Positions 17,202 through 27,753 are shown, counted from the stretch's first letter. The stretch: DNA of 64,000 bases from Palsa-504 sp963795795 (GCA_963795795.1 CAWCJS010000027.1:372001-436000), one strand, 5' to 3'. The notes: generated from the letters alone by a model not told the origin. Numbers and translations are program-made.

Positions 17202-19399
17202 GCGATCCGCCCCGCGCCCCGCCGGGCGAACTCCCGCAGGACATTCCTGGTCACTGCGGCGACGTTGTTGGCGTAGCCGTCGTGGGAGAGGCTGGCGGTC
17301 CAGGCTATCGATCCGACGCTGAACACTGACCCGCCGCCCGGCGTCTCGAGATAGGTCATGTCGGCCCGGACCTGCTCCGATTGGGAGCCACCGGCGCGCG
17401 AGGTCATCTCCTCGACCTCCTCCACGGCGTGCTGATAGGAGTCGTCGTGGGCACCGCAGGTGGTGGCCATGACCAGGGTCCCCGGCGGCGTGCCGAGGGC
17501 GGCGTCGGCTCGGTCGATCTCGTCGGCGGCGGCACCGCCCAGCTTGAGGCCGAAGTCGCCGATGATCTCATCCGACCCGACGCCGGCGAAGATGAACGCG
17601 ACTCGCGGATCCTGGCTGTCCTCGGTCCGCCGGTACCCGGCGCCCGGCCCGCCGCCCTGGGCGGCGAATCCGACTCCCACCAGCGCTTGCGGCGCGCGGC
17701 CGCGATCGACCCAGTGGCCGCCTGGCTCGCCCTTCGTATGATGACCCTCGCCCGGCCGGCCGGTCCAGGTTCTGGAACCACTGCGACCACGGCGGACCTC
17801 CAGCACGTGCGGCGCGTCATCCGCGACCGTTGTCACCCAGTAGAAGCCGTTGCCGCCCAGATAGGCAAGGTTGCCGCCGGCGCCGACATACGCGCCGAGC
17901 GCGTCGAGCATCTCCTCGCTCACGTATTCGGGGTGTCCGCCGGTCACGACGCCGGCATACGGCATCAGCAGGCCCGCTCCCTCGGCGTGCAGGTCGTCGT
18001 CGGTGATGGTGTCGTACTCGATGCCCTCGTGCTCCAGCCAGTCCAGCAGGTACAGGTCGCCGCTGAGCTCGCGGCCGGCGTTGCCTCGCGTCGCGATCCG
18101 GTGCCAGGGGCGCTGGTCGACCATGGGCAGGCGCGCCGACACGTGGGCGACGCCCGATCCGTCACGGTGCTTGCAGTACAGGGACAGGCCGAGTTCGCGG
18201 CGCTCGCCCAGGAACGCGTTCGCGGCCTCGTCCTCGGTGGTGCCGCTGCCCGCCGCGACCGCGCGGGCGGGATGGTAGAAGTTCGCGTAGATCGTGTACG
18301 TGAACGTCGGGACGAGCACCGCGAGCGGCGCCGGGTGCGCGCCCGCGGCCGGCCGCACGTAGAACGAGATCACGTCCTCGCGGTCGCCCGCGGTCAGCCG
18401 GGCGGCGTACATGCCGCTGCGGACATCATCGGGTACCTGCCAGGCGAGCGCGGGCGGCCAGCAGGCGTCGGCGAGGTCGTCGTCGTGATACCAGACCGCT
18501 TGGTACTCGGCCGGGCACACGCGCCAGTCCAGGGCCCGGCCGGACCAGTCATGCCCGGTCACGCGCCGGAGCGGAGCGTTTACGTAGCGGACGTCGGTGA
18601 GCGCACCGTCGTCACCGGCACCATCCGCGAGGCCTGCCAGCCCGGCCGCGTCGAGAGCCCGCGGGATCAGGCGCGGCCGGTCGACCTTGCCGTTGTAGCT
18701 GCCGTCCACAACCGAGGTCGGGGCGCCGGGCTCGAGCGGCCCGGTTCCGAGCGCGGCGATGTGCGCGCAGGTCCCGAGCGCCGCGGCCGCGACGTCCGCG
18801 GAACCGGTGACGACCGCGGCCTCCAGGTCAGGGCGGGCGCGCTCCCGGCAGAGCAGGGCCAGCTGGCCGTCGGCCGGACTGGCGCTGGCGGCGACGTAGT
18901 ACCAGCGGTCGGCCTCGAGCGGACCCGGCCCGCGCAGGAGACCGGCACCGCCGTCCGCGCGCCGGTAGCACAGCGCCAGGTACCCGTCACCGTCGAGCCC
19001 GAGGCCGAGCGCGCGCTGGCCGTCCTGGCCCAGCCACGTCAGGATGCCCTGCCACCGGCCCAGCGTCGGCAGCGTCGGGTACACCCACGCCACCAGCGAG
19101 CCCTCGCCCGCAGCTGAGGAACAGACCTGGTCACAGGTCCCGTACGACCCCGAGACCGTCTGGTGCACCGCGCCCTGGTACGTCCCGTCCACCTCGCTGG
19201 GCACGCGCACGTAGCTGAGCGGCGGGCTGCCGTCCGGCCGCGGCCCGCGGCCGGTAACCCTGATGATCTCGGCTTCGTAGCTGGCCACGTCCGCGCTGAC
19301 CATGAACTCGAGGCGTTCGCCAGCGCGAACACTCCACCTGCTCGGGTATCCAAGCAGCGGTATCCCCGGGACCTCGGCGATACCCGGTGCCGCCGTCAC
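17198..19399 (-). CDS. N,N-dimethylformamidase large-subunit-like hydrolase
   Basis: 733 residues. The C-terminal half resembles the large (beta) subunit of N,N-dimethylformamidase: LYCKHRDGSGVAHVSARLPM, LYLLDWLEHEGIEYDTITDD, VVTGGHPEYVSEEMLDAL and GGNLAYLGGNGFYWVT are the recognisable blocks. A LamG/concanavalin-like beta-sandwich appears to occupy about residues 100-220. The HPEY motif and nearby Tyr residues fit the mononuclear iron site described for that family. No small-subunit gene is visible nearby. It is locked into the transport operon by four-base overlaps on both sides, so it probably cleaves an amide-like bond in the imported compound. No secretion signal is evident. Confidence 0.72.
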   Translation of the reverse strand: MTAAPGIAEVPGIPLLGYPSRWSVRAGERLEFMVSADVASYEAEIIRVTGRGPRPDGSPPLSYVRVPSEVDGTYQGAVHQTVSGSYGTCDQVCSSAAGEGSLVAWVYPTLPTLGRWQGILTWLGQDGQRALGLGLDGDGYLALCYRRADGGAGLLRGPGPLEADRWYYVAASASPADGQLALLCRERARPDLEAAVVTGSADVAAAALGTCAHIAALGTGPLEPGAPTSVVDGSYNGKVDRPRLIPRALDAAGLAGLADGAGDDGALTDVRYVNAPLRRVTGHDWSGRALDWRVCPAEYQAVWYHDDDLADACWPPALAWQVPDDVRSGMYAARLTAGDREDVISFYVRPAAGAHPAPLAVLVPTFTYTIYANFYHPARAVAAGSGTTEDEAANAFLGERRELGLSLYCKHRDGSGVAHVSARLPMVDQRPWHRIATRGNAGRELSGDLYLLDWLEHEGIEYDTITDDDLHAEGAGLLMPYAGVVTGGHPEYVSEEMLDALGAYVGAGGNLAYLGGNGFYWVTTVADDAPHVLEVRRGRSGSRTWTGRPGEGHHTKGEPGGHWVDRGRAPQALVGVGFAAQGGGPGAGYRRTEDSQDPRVAFIFAGVGSDEIIGDFGLKLGGAAADEIDRADAALGTPPGTLVMATTCGAHDDSYQHAVEEVEEMTSRAGGSQSEQVRADMTYLETPGGGSVFSVGSIAWTASLSHDGYANNVAAVTRNVLREFARRGAGRIA

Positions 19400-21252
19400 T
19401 TCGTGTAGTACCAGCTTTCAGGGAAGACGGACAGGGTGGTGTTGGCCGGGATCGGGCCGGTGAGGTTGTTCTTGACCGCGATCACCTCGAAATCAGAGTT
19501 CGGCTGCCAGATCATGGGCAGCTGCAGCGAGTTGAACTGCTCCCAGGCGTTGTAGCTGGCCAGCGTGGCACTGCCCGAGGCCGCGGCCGAGTCGAGCTTG
19601 TCCTGGGCCGGATCACAGTAGTTCTCGTGATTGTTGTTCCCGCCGCAGTCGGTATAGCCGGCCTCGACCGGGTAGCCGTTCGGCGGGGTGTAGACGCCGC
19701 CGCCCCAGTCGGCGAGCTGCCAGCTGCAGTCGGACTGGCTCGGCGTGCAGGCCGGAGACGCGGCGAACACGTTCACGTTGTTGACGAGCTTGATGTCGAT
19801 GCCGACCGTCGCCGCCACGGTCTTGTAGGAGTTCATGGCGATCTCCTGCTGTAGCTGACCGCTGTAAATCAGCAGGCTGATGTCGAGCGGGAAGCCGGCC
19901 TTGATGCCCGCCCCGCACTGGTTCGGACCGGTACCCGGGGTCGCGCAGGTGGTGATGCCGCCGGGATGGACCGCCCATCCGTGTGCGGTCAGCAGTGCCT
20001 TGGCCTTCGCCGGGTCATAGGGATAGGCGTTCGGCTCGGCGCCCTCCTCTGACGCCGGTCCGTTGACCACCATGCCGTAGTCCGGCTGGGCGTACCCGCC
20101 GAAGACCTTCGAGATCTGCAGCTGCTGGTCCAGCAGGTACTGCAGCGCCTGCCGGAAGTAGAGCTGCCGGAACGCCGGGCCTAGCGTCGGGTTGTTGAAG
20201 TTGATGAAGAGGGAGTTGAATCCGTACACCTCCCACGGAGCGATGGCGTAACCGAGCGCCTTTATCTCGGGGATCGTCGTGTAGTCGTTCGCCGGGATGT
20301 AGCCGACCGTCAGGTCCCCGGCCCGCAGCGCGTTGTACTCGGCGTCCGCGCTCGTGAACGGGATCTCGACGAACTCCGAGAGCTTCGGCTTGGCCGGCCC
20401 GCTGTAGGACTTGTTCGGTACGAACGTGACCTTTCCGGTCAGCGTGTACCCGGTCAGCTTCCACGGGCCGTCCACGGTCTGCCACAGCGGGTTCGTGGCG
20501 TAGGTCTTCAGGTCCTTGGCCTGGCTTTCCAGGTAGGACAGCACCTGCTGCGCGCCCGCCGTCGTCTGGTCGTAGTTGCCCACCGGGCTGGAGGCGCTGG
20601 TCTTGTCCCAGACGTGCTGGGGGATCGGCGTGATCTGCGACAGCTCGTTCCCGGTGAAGAAGTTCGCCCCGTACGAGCCGTTGAGCTTCATGACCATCTC
20701 GTACGGGCTGACGATCTTGATCGACGTGACGTTGTCCGGGAACTGCTTGGGTGTGTAATCGGCCCACTGCGTCTTGTTCGCCTTGAGGATGTTCAGCCAG
20801 AACATGAGGTCACGGGTCGTGACCGGCTGGCCGTCTGACCACATCCAGTGCTTGATCGTGAGCGTGACGACGGTGTTGTTGTCGGAGTACACCGGCGGGT
20901 TACCCAGGCTGGTGCTGTAGTTCACGCTCGGGTTCTGGCCGTTCCCCTGGTTGAACAGCGGCGGCCACATCAGGCTCTCGAACCAGCCCTGCTCCTGGAT
21001 AGTGAAGAACTGGCCGGAGTAGAACGGCAGGATCCACGTGGGGAAGTAGTCGGGGGACTCCGCAAAGGTCACGACCCCGCCGCTGGTCGGCGCCGACGAT
21101 TGAGTCCCCGACCCCGACGGGCTGCTGCTGCTGCCTGAGCACGAGGCCAGGGCGAGCGCGGCGCTGACGCCGATAGCCGCCATGCCGCTGCGGATCCAGC
21201 GAGGCCGGAACCGGTGCGTGCTGCGCGGGAGTGAACCATTCAGATTCGTCAT
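19396..21252 (-). CDS. ABC transporter substrate-binding lipoprotein, family 5
   Basis: 618 residues. A lipoprotein signal ends in ALALASCSG (lipobox LASC near residue 39), followed by a Ser/Gly-rich linker. The mature part has the family 5 signature near residue 120 (TLTIKHWMWSDGQPVTTRDL) and the conserved block PEIKALGYAIAPWEVYGFNS with FRQLYFRQALQYLLDQ. It is the first gene of the operon and should capture the substrate outside the membrane. The palindrome at 21345-21361 lies 93 bases upstream. Confidence 0.92.
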   Translation of the reverse strand: MTNLNGSLPRSTHRFRPRWIRSGMAAIGVSAALALASCSGSSSSPSGSGTQSSAPTSGGVVTFAESPDYFPTWILPFYSGQFFTIQEQGWFESLMWPPLFNQGNGQNPSVNYSTSLGNPPVYSDNNTVVTLTIKHWMWSDGQPVTTRDLMFWLNILKANKTQWADYTPKQFPDNVTSIKIVSPYEMVMKLNGSYGANFFTGNELSQITPIPQHVWDKTSASSPVGNYDQTTAGAQQVLSYLESQAKDLKTYATNPLWQTVDGPWKLTGYTLTGKVTFVPNKSYSGPAKPKLSEFVEIPFTSADAEYNALRAGDLTVGYIPANDYTTIPEIKALGYAIAPWEVYGFNSLFINFNNPTLGPAFRQLYFRQALQYLLDQQLQISKVFGGYAQPDYGMVVNGPASEEGAEPNAYPYDPAKAKALLTAHGWAVHPGGITTCATPGTGPNQCGAGIKAGFPLDISLLIYSGQLQQEIAMNSYKTVAATVGIDIKLVNNVNVFAASPACTPSQSDCSWQLADWGGGVYTPPNGYPVEAGYTDCGGNNNHENYCDPAQDKLDSAAASGSATLASYNAWEQFNSLQLPMIWQPNSDFEVIAVKNNLTGPIPANTTLSVFPESWYYTK

Positions 21253-21344
21253 CGCTCTGTCCGTCCTCTCGCCACGGGCTCAGCCGCGCCAGAACGGGCC
21301 AGGACCTCCCGACCTGGCTCGGCCGTCGGCCAGTGGGCTGCCTA

Positions 21345-21361
21345 AGGTCGAATGTCGACAA
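21345..21361. promoter_or_regulatory. Operator-like palindrome, site 3
   Basis: AGGTCGAATGTCGACAA fits the pattern NNGTYGA-N3-TCGACAR seen at 7392 and 7498. It precedes the transport operon, and its presence links that operon to the 7.4-7.5 kb promoters. In the rest of the intergenic stretch 21253-21646 I see no gene. Confidence 0.5.
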
Positions 21362-21646
21362 CCGACCGTGGCCCCATTACAGCCCCGTCGCTCTGTGGCT
21401 GTCAAGGGATGTCGCGGTAACCGATCCGTAACAGGAGGCCAGGTAAAAGGCATCTTTGCGGCCTCCGGCACGTCCGTCAGCGCCGGGCCGGGGTAAGGTC
21501 GCGGCCCCGACGCCGCGGGCTGGGCGGTGTCCGGTTTGACCGTTTCCGTAGTTGACCACCGCGCCCAAGCCGCGCTGGCGAGCTCGGCGTCGCCGGGTTC
21601 GATCTGCGCGGATGGCGGCGGCCCGCAGGCCGCAGACAAATGATGG

Positions 21647-22880
21647 TTACTGGCCGCCGCGAGGCAGATGCCCGAGGCCGTCTCGTGATCGGGTCAGGAA
21701 GTCGCGCTCAGCCGCGTTCTGGGTGCGGTCGATGGCGGCCTGGTAGGCCAGCGCGGCCTCAGGCTCACGGCCCAGACGCCGGAGCAAGTCGGCGCGGATC
21801 GCGTGGAATAGGTAGTAGCCACCCAGGTCCAGGTCGTCCACGAGAGCGAGCGCCGCGGCCGGGCCGTCGACCTCGGCCACCGCAACCGCGCGGTTGAGCG
21901 CGACCACCGGGCCCGGCGCCATGGCCATGAGCTGGTCGTACAGGGCCAGGATCTGATCCCAGCCGGTGGCGGCGGCGTCCGGCGCGTCGCTGTGTACCGC
22001 GCTGATCGCGGCCTGGATCTGGTAGGGACCGGGCTGGCCGCGGCGCAGGCAGCGGCGGACGAGGTCCTGCCCCTCGGCGATCAGCGCGCGGTCCCAGCGG
22101 GAGCGGTCCTGGTCGGCGAGCAGGACCAGGGCCCCGTCCGGGCCGGTCCGCGCCGCCCGGCGGGACTCGGTGAGCAGCATCAGCGCGAGCAGCCCGATCA
22201 CCTCGGGCTCATCCGGCATGAGCCGCGCCAGGAGCCGCCCGAGCCTGATCGCCTCGGCGCACAGGTCGGCGCGGGCCAGCTCATCACCGGAACTGGCCGT
22301 GTACCCCTCGTTGAAGATCAGGTAGACGACCGCGAGCACCGCGGCGAGGCGCCCGGGCAGGTCCGCCTCCGCGGGAACGCGGTAGGGGATCCCGGCGTCG
22401 CGGATCTTGCCCTTGGCCCGCACTAGCCGCTGGGCCATGGTCGGCTCGGGCACCAGGAACGCGTGCGCGATCTCAGCCGTGGTCAGCCCGCCGAGCAGCC
22501 GGAGGGTCAGCGCCACCTGGGCGCTGGTGGCCAGCGCCGGGTGGCAGCAGGTGAAGATGAGCCGCAGCCGGTCATCGTGCACCGGGCCCTCCTCCGCTGG
22601 CTCGTCCTGGACATGCAGCAGGACCGCCTGGGCGTGCTTGTCCGCGCGGGCCGCCTCGCGGCGCAGGCGGTCGATCGCCCGGTTGCGGGCCGTCGTGATG
22701 ATCCAACCCGGCCGGGCTCGGCGGCAGGCCCGCGGCCGGCCACCGTTTAGCCGCCTCGGCGAACGCGTCCTGTACCGCGTCCTCGGCGGTGTCGATGTCG
22801 CCGAAGACACGAGTCAGGACGGCCACCGCGCGGCCGTACTCCTCGCGGAAGACCCGTTCGACGTCGGCGAGCGCGGGCAC
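21647..22880 (-). CDS. ECF42-like RNA polymerase sigma factor with C-terminal helical extension, frameshifted
   Basis: Begins MPALADVERVFREEYGRAVA (sigma region 2) at 22880, with DAVQDAFAEA. The frame breaks near 22702, where one T in a TT pair looks extra; removing it gives AGWIITTARNRAIDRLRREA. Region 4 follows (LRLLGGLTTAEIAHAFLV, then EPTMAQRLVRAKGKIR), then a long DUF6596/TPR-like extension containing YLIFNEGY and VALNRAVAVAE. This architecture, plus the DGPF-type gene directly upstream, matches the ECF42 group. The repaired length is about 410 residues. Confidence 0.85.
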
Positions 22881-22883
22881 TCC

Positions 22884-23243
22884 TCAGGCCTCAGCCTCAG
22901 AGTCCTCCCGCATCGGGCGCACCTCGACCGGGGCGGTACACGCGCGCGTGGCCTTGCGGCCCCACTCCAGCGCCGAGTCAAGGTCGGGGGCCTTGATGAC
23001 CCAGAAGCCGCCGATGTGCTCCTTGCCCTCGGCGAACGGGCCGTCGGTCACGAGCACGTCGCCGCCGTGGACCTGCAGCACGGTGGCCGTGGTCGACGGG
23101 TGCAGCCCGCCCGCGAAGACCCAGGCGCCGGCCGTCCGCATCTCGTCGTTCAGCGCGCTGACGTCCCGGTAGATCTTCTCCATGACCTCGGCTTCCGGGA
23201 TGGGCTCGTCGGGGTGGTAGATGCTGAGCAGGTACTGCTTCAT
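22884..23243 (-). CDS. YCII/DGPF-domain protein
   Basis: 119 residues from the ATG at 23241-23243, which follows GAGGAGGAAG; longer upstream starts lack such a site. The sequence has the family motif VTDGPFAEGKEHIGGFW and the usual start MKQYLLSIYHPDE. Members of this family sit beside ECF42 sigma factors, as here, with 3 bases between the genes. The biochemical role is unknown. Confidence 0.88.
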   Translation of the reverse strand: MKQYLLSIYHPDEPIPEAEVMEKIYRDVSALNDEMRTAGAWVFAGGLHPSTTATVLQVHGGDVLVTDGPFAEGKEHIGGFWVIKAPDLDSALEWGRKATRACTAPVEVRPMREDSEAEA

Positions 23244-23355
23244 GTTCTTCCTCCTCGGGCCGGACGCTCGCGCTGGTGCCAGCGTCTCACCTCCTACACG
23301 AACTCCACGGGGCGGAATCGACACACCGCCCGGAAGATCAGGGCCAGTTTTCCGC

Positions 23356-23451
23356 TACCGGTCCCGCACCACCGCTAGGTCGAGTCAATTACCGGTCCCG
23401 CACCACCGCTCGTTCGGGTCAATGGGTCTATATTTTGATATGGTCTAGACC
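23356..23451. repeat. 34-bp direct repeat and GGTCTAGACC palindrome upstream of gap
   Basis: A 21-bp sequence at 23356-23376 recurs exactly at 23390-23410, and the following 13 bases are also similar (both end GTCAAT), giving a period of 34 bases. Twenty bases later an AT-rich stretch (23427-23441) leads into the perfect palindrome GGTCTAGACC (23442-23451). This lies in the 333-base gap between the YCII gene and gap, the likely control region of the glycolytic operon. I see no gene in 23244-23576. Confidence 0.6.
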
Positions 23452-23576
23452 TCGGCCGAGGGGGTCGGGGAAGGTCTTGCGCAGCCGGGCCTCCTGGGGT
23501 CGTCCCCCGGGGGCAGGCGTCCGATATTCTCTGAGCGGCTGCCCGGTCACCGGGATCAACGAGGAGATTGTGTGCT

Positions 23577-24590
<1,014 letters not shown>

Positions 24591-24591
<1 letters not shown>

Positions 24592-25808
24592 TGCGGACCA
24601 TCGACGACCTGGACGTCTCCGGCCGCCGCGTGCTGCTGCGGTCGGACCTCAACGTCCCGCTCGACCTGACCGGCACCGGTGAGATCACCGACGACGGCCG
24701 GATCGTGGCCAGCCTGCCCGTGATCACCAAGCTGTCCGAGCGAGGCGCGCGGGTGATCATCATCGCCCACTTGGGCCGGCCGAAGGGCGCATCGTTCGGC
24801 GAGAGCGCCGCCGGCGGGCCCTCGCTGCTCCCGGTGGCGGCGCGGCTGGGTGACTGGCTCGATCGGCCCGTCTATTTCGCTGCGGACGTGGTCGGTGATT
24901 TCGCGGAACAGACCGTCGACAGCCTGCGTGACGGCGAAGTCGCGCTGCTGGAGAACGTCCGGTTCGAGCCCGCCGAGACCAGCAAGGACGACGCGGAACG
25001 GCGCGCGTTCGCGGAGCGGCTGGCGCGCTTCGGCGAGCTCTACGTCGGCGACGCGTTCGGCGCCGTGCACCGCAAGCACGCCTCGGTCTACGACCTGCCC
25101 GCGCTGCTCCCGCACGCCGCTGGCGACCTGGTGCGGGACGAGGTCGCCGTGCTGCGCCAGCTGACCAGCGACCCGGCGCGCCCGTTCGTCGTGGTCCTCG
25201 GCGGCAAGAAGCCGTCGGACAAGCTGGCCGTGATCGGCAACCTGCTGGGCCTCGCGGACCGCATCCTCATCGGCGGGGGCATGGGGTACACGTTCCTCGC
25301 CGCGCAAGGCTACGAGGTCGGGAACTCGGTGCTCGAGGCCGACCAGATCCCCGCGGTCCAGGCGGTAATGGCCGAAGCCGAACGCCGTGGCGTGGAGCTC
25401 GTGCTCCCCGTCGACCTGGTAGCGGCCACCCACTTCGCCCCGGACGCCGAGTATTCCGTCGTCCCGGTGACCGACTTTCCCGCCGACCGCGAGGGGGTCG
25501 ACGCGGGCCCGCAGACCCGGGCGCTGTTCGCGGCCAAGCTGGCTGACGCCAAGACGGTGTTCTGGAACGGGCCCGTCGGGGTATTCGAGTTCCCCGCGTT
25601 CGCCGCGGGCACCCGTGCCGTAGCCGAGGCGATCGCCGCGGTCGACGGGCTCACCGTGGTGGGCGGCGGCGACTCGGCGGCGGCCATCAGGGCGCTGGGG
25701 CTCCCGGAAGAGGCGTTCGGCCACATCTCGACGGGTGGCGGCGCGAGCCTGGAGTACCTGGAGGGCAAGACGCTGCCTGGCCTGACCGCCCTGGAGGACG
25801 GTTCGTGA
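24591..25808 (+). CDS. pgk: Phosphoglycerate kinase
   Basis: 405 residues starting MRTIDDLDVSGRRVLLRSDL, with LRSDLNVPLD for substrate binding, IAHLGRPKG, LLENVRFEP and the C-terminal nucleotide motif VVGGGDSAAAI followed by HISTGGGASLEYLEGK. Full length and intact. It makes ATP and 3-phosphoglycerate from 1,3-bisphosphoglycerate. The start overlaps the gap stop, and the stop overlaps the tpiA start (GTGA). Confidence 0.97.
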
Positions 25809-26620
25809 CGGCCGCCTCCCGCCGTTCCCGTGCCGCCGCCGGAAAACGGCTTCCGCTCATGGCGGGCAACTGGAAGATGCACGAGAACCACTTTGAGGCC
25901 ATCGCGCTCGTACAGAGGCTCGCGTTCACGCTGACCACCAAGGACTACAACTTCGTCGAGGTGGCCGTGCTGCCGCCGTTCACCGCGCTGCGCAGCGTGC
26001 AGACGCTCATCGAAGGGGACAAGCTGCAGATCTCCTATGGCGCGCAGGACCTCTCGCCGTACGATTCCGGCGCGTACACGGGCGACATCTCCGGGCCGAT
26101 GCTGGCCAAGCTGGGCTGCGACTACGTGCTGGCCGGGCACTCCGAGCGCCGGCAGTACCACCTGGAATCCGACGCGCTGGTCAACGCCAAGATCCACGCC
26201 GCGCTGCGGTCGGGGCTCACGCCGATCCTGTGCGTGGGGGAGTCGCTAGAGGTCCGCCAGGCTGGGGAGCAGGTCAAGTGCTGCATCGACCAGCTCGACG
26301 GGTCGCTGGACGGCGTGCCGGGCGCGACGGTGGCCGAGATGGTGGTCGCGTACGAGCCGGTCTGGGCCATCGGGACCGGGGAAGTGGCCACCCCGGACGA
26401 TGCGCAGCAGATGATCGCCGCAATAAGATCGCGAATTTCCGAGATTCATGACGCCGAGACGGCTGCGAGTGTGCGTATCCTGTATGGCGGGTCCGTTAAG
26501 CCCGGTAACATCGCGCCGATCATGGCGCAGCCGGACGTTGACGGCGCCCTCGTCGGCGGCGCGAGCCTCGACGCGGGGCAGTTTGCTCAGATCTGCCGGT
26601 ATCGTGAACTGGCAGCATAG
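25805..26620 (+). CDS. tpiA: Triose-phosphate isomerase
   Basis: 271 residues with a GTG start coupled to the pgk stop. It has NWKM (catalytic Lys), VLAGHSERR (catalytic His), VVAYEPVWAIGTG (catalytic Glu) and the phosphate loops ILYGGSVKPGN and ALVGGASL. About 15 extra basic/Ala residues precede the usual MAGNWKM start, so translation could also begin at the ATG before AGNWKM. It interconverts dihydroxyacetone phosphate and glyceraldehyde 3-phosphate. Confidence 0.97.
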   Translation: MTAASRRSRAAAGKRLPLMAGNWKMHENHFEAIALVQRLAFTLTTKDYNFVEVAVLPPFTALRSVQTLIEGDKLQISYGAQDLSPYDSGAYTGDISGPMLAKLGCDYVLAGHSERRQYHLESDALVNAKIHAALRSGLTPILCVGESLEVRQAGEQVKCCIDQLDGSLDGVPGATVAEMVVAYEPVWAIGTGEVATPDDAQQMIAAIRSRISEIHDAETAASVRILYGGSVKPGNIAPIMAQPDVDGALVGGASLDAGQFAQICRYRELAA

Positions 26621-26650
26621 GTCTTCGCTGGCAGGAGATGGATAACAGAG

Positions 26651-26881
26651 ATGAAGATCGGGCTTTCCGTTATCCTTGTCATCACCAGTGCCGTACTGGT
26701 CCTGCTCGTCCTGCTGCACAAGGGCAAGGGCGGCGGCCTGTCTGACCTGTTCGGCGGCGGGGTCACCTCTACCCTCGGATCGTCCTCCGTCGTCGAGCGG
26801 AACCTGGACCGCATCACCATCTTCTTCGGCGTCCTCTGGTTCGTCTGCATCGTCGCTCTCGGCTGGCTGATCAATCACTAG
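26651..26881 (+). CDS. secG: Preprotein translocase subunit SecG
   Basis: 76 residues with the SecG pattern: a first membrane helix (LSVILVITSAVLVLLVLLHK), a short loop with GKGGGLSDLFGGG and a second helix (ITIFFGVLWFVCIVALGWLI). It is part of the SecYEG channel. The position after tpiA is the usual actinobacterial arrangement. Confidence 0.95.
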   Translation: MKIGLSVILVITSAVLVLLVLLHKGKGGGLSDLFGGGVTSTLGSSSVVERNLDRITIFFGVLWFVCIVALGWLINH

Positions 26882-26953
26882 CGAGTACGTCTTCCCGCAC
26901 TTCCCGCACCGAAGTTCCGGATTTAAAGCTCTAGGGTCTTCAAGGGGTGGTCT

Positions 26954-27292
26954 GTGAGTAGTGGTAATGCCATTCGCGGCAGCAGGGTCGGCGCGGGACC
27001 CATGGGCGAGGCCGAGCGCGGAGAGTCAGCACCGCGCGTCTGGGTGTCATTCTGGTGCGCCAACCGGCACGAGACGCGCCCGAGTTTCGCGACCGACGCG
27101 TCGATTCCCGACATCTGGGAATGCCCCCGGTGCGGCAACCCCGCTGGCCAGAACGAGCAGAGCCCGCCGGCCCCGCCGCGGGTCGAGCCCTACAAGACCC
27201 ACCTCGCGTACGTGAAGGAACGCCGCAGCGATACCGACGGCGAGGCCATCCTCGCCGAGGCCCTGGCCCGCCTCCGCTCCGCCAGCGCCTGA
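26954..27292 (+). CDS. rbpA: RNA polymerase-binding protein RbpA
   Basis: 112 residues. It has the RbpA start (GNAIRGSRVGAGPMGEAERG), a zinc-binding middle with WCANRHE and CPRCGNPAG, a basic linker and the C-terminal sigma-interacting helix (HLAYVKERRSDTDGEAILAE). It stabilises sigma-A-type holoenzyme in actinobacteria. The start is the GTG at 26954. The first zinc ligand region reads FWCANRH, as usual for the family. Confidence 0.95.
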   Translation: MSSGNAIRGSRVGAGPMGEAERGESAPRVWVSFWCANRHETRPSFATDASIPDIWECPRCGNPAGQNEQSPPAPPRVEPYKTHLAYVKERRSDTDGEAILAEALARLRSASA

Positions 27293-27469
27293 GCCTTCTT
27301 TAGTACTGCGCCCACGACCATCTGTTCGGGGCGCTGACCTGATCTTTTACCGGAACGGCTTCGGCGTGCCCTCGACGGAGAGCATCGCGTCGTGGCTTCC
27401 TCGGTGTTCACTGCTTTAGTCTCGCGCGCTTCCGCCATGCTCGTGACCCAGAACGGGCGCTTGTCCGAC

Positions 27470-27493
27470 TCAAGATATCTTGATATCTTGATC
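27470..27493. promoter_or_regulatory. Palindromic operator upstream of the RHH gene
   Basis: TCAAGATATCTTGA (27470-27483) is a perfect 14-bp palindrome, and ATCTTGAT repeats immediately downstream to 27492. It ends 6 bases before the start codon. Such short repeated palindromes are typical targets of ribbon-helix-helix proteins, so autoregulation by the next gene is likely. Confidence 0.6.
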
Positions 27494-27498
27494 TCATC

Positions 27499-27753
27499 AT
27501 GACAGGAATTGAGCCGGCGTCGGCGGGAAGCGCCCAGACGAAGAACATGGTGCTGCGGCTTGACCCCGCGCTGGCCGAACGGCTGGCGGCCGTCGCCGAG
27601 GTGGAGGGCCGGACGGTGTCCGATGTTGCCCGTGAGGCGATCGCCGCGCTGGTCGAGGCGCGCCGGAACGACAAGCGTTTCCTACGCTTGCTGGAAGACA
27701 ACCTGGCGCGGCACCGTCGGCTGCTCGACCTGCTCAGGGAGGACGAGTCATGA
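27499..27753 (+). CDS. Ribbon-helix-helix (CopG/Arc-type) DNA-binding protein
   Basis: 84 residues: a short polar N-terminus, then KNMVLRLDPALAERLAAVAE (beta strand and first helix) and EGRTVSDVAREAIAALVEA (second helix), the RHH pattern, followed by a charged helix. Overlap of its stop with the next start (ATGA) suggests a two-gene unit in the style of a toxin-antitoxin pair. It is followed by a protein whose N-terminus resembles a dead Fic/Doc domain. Confidence 0.8.
   Translation: MTGIEPASAGSAQTKNMVLRLDPALAERLAAVAEVEGRTVSDVAREAIAALVEARRNDKRFLRLLEDNLARHRRLLDLLREDES

Noticed and set aside
17381..19117. 578-residue plus-strand open frame opposite the dimethylformamidase-like gene
   Set aside because: Composition is typical of antisense reading in high-GC DNA; the minus-strand protein shows clear family blocks.
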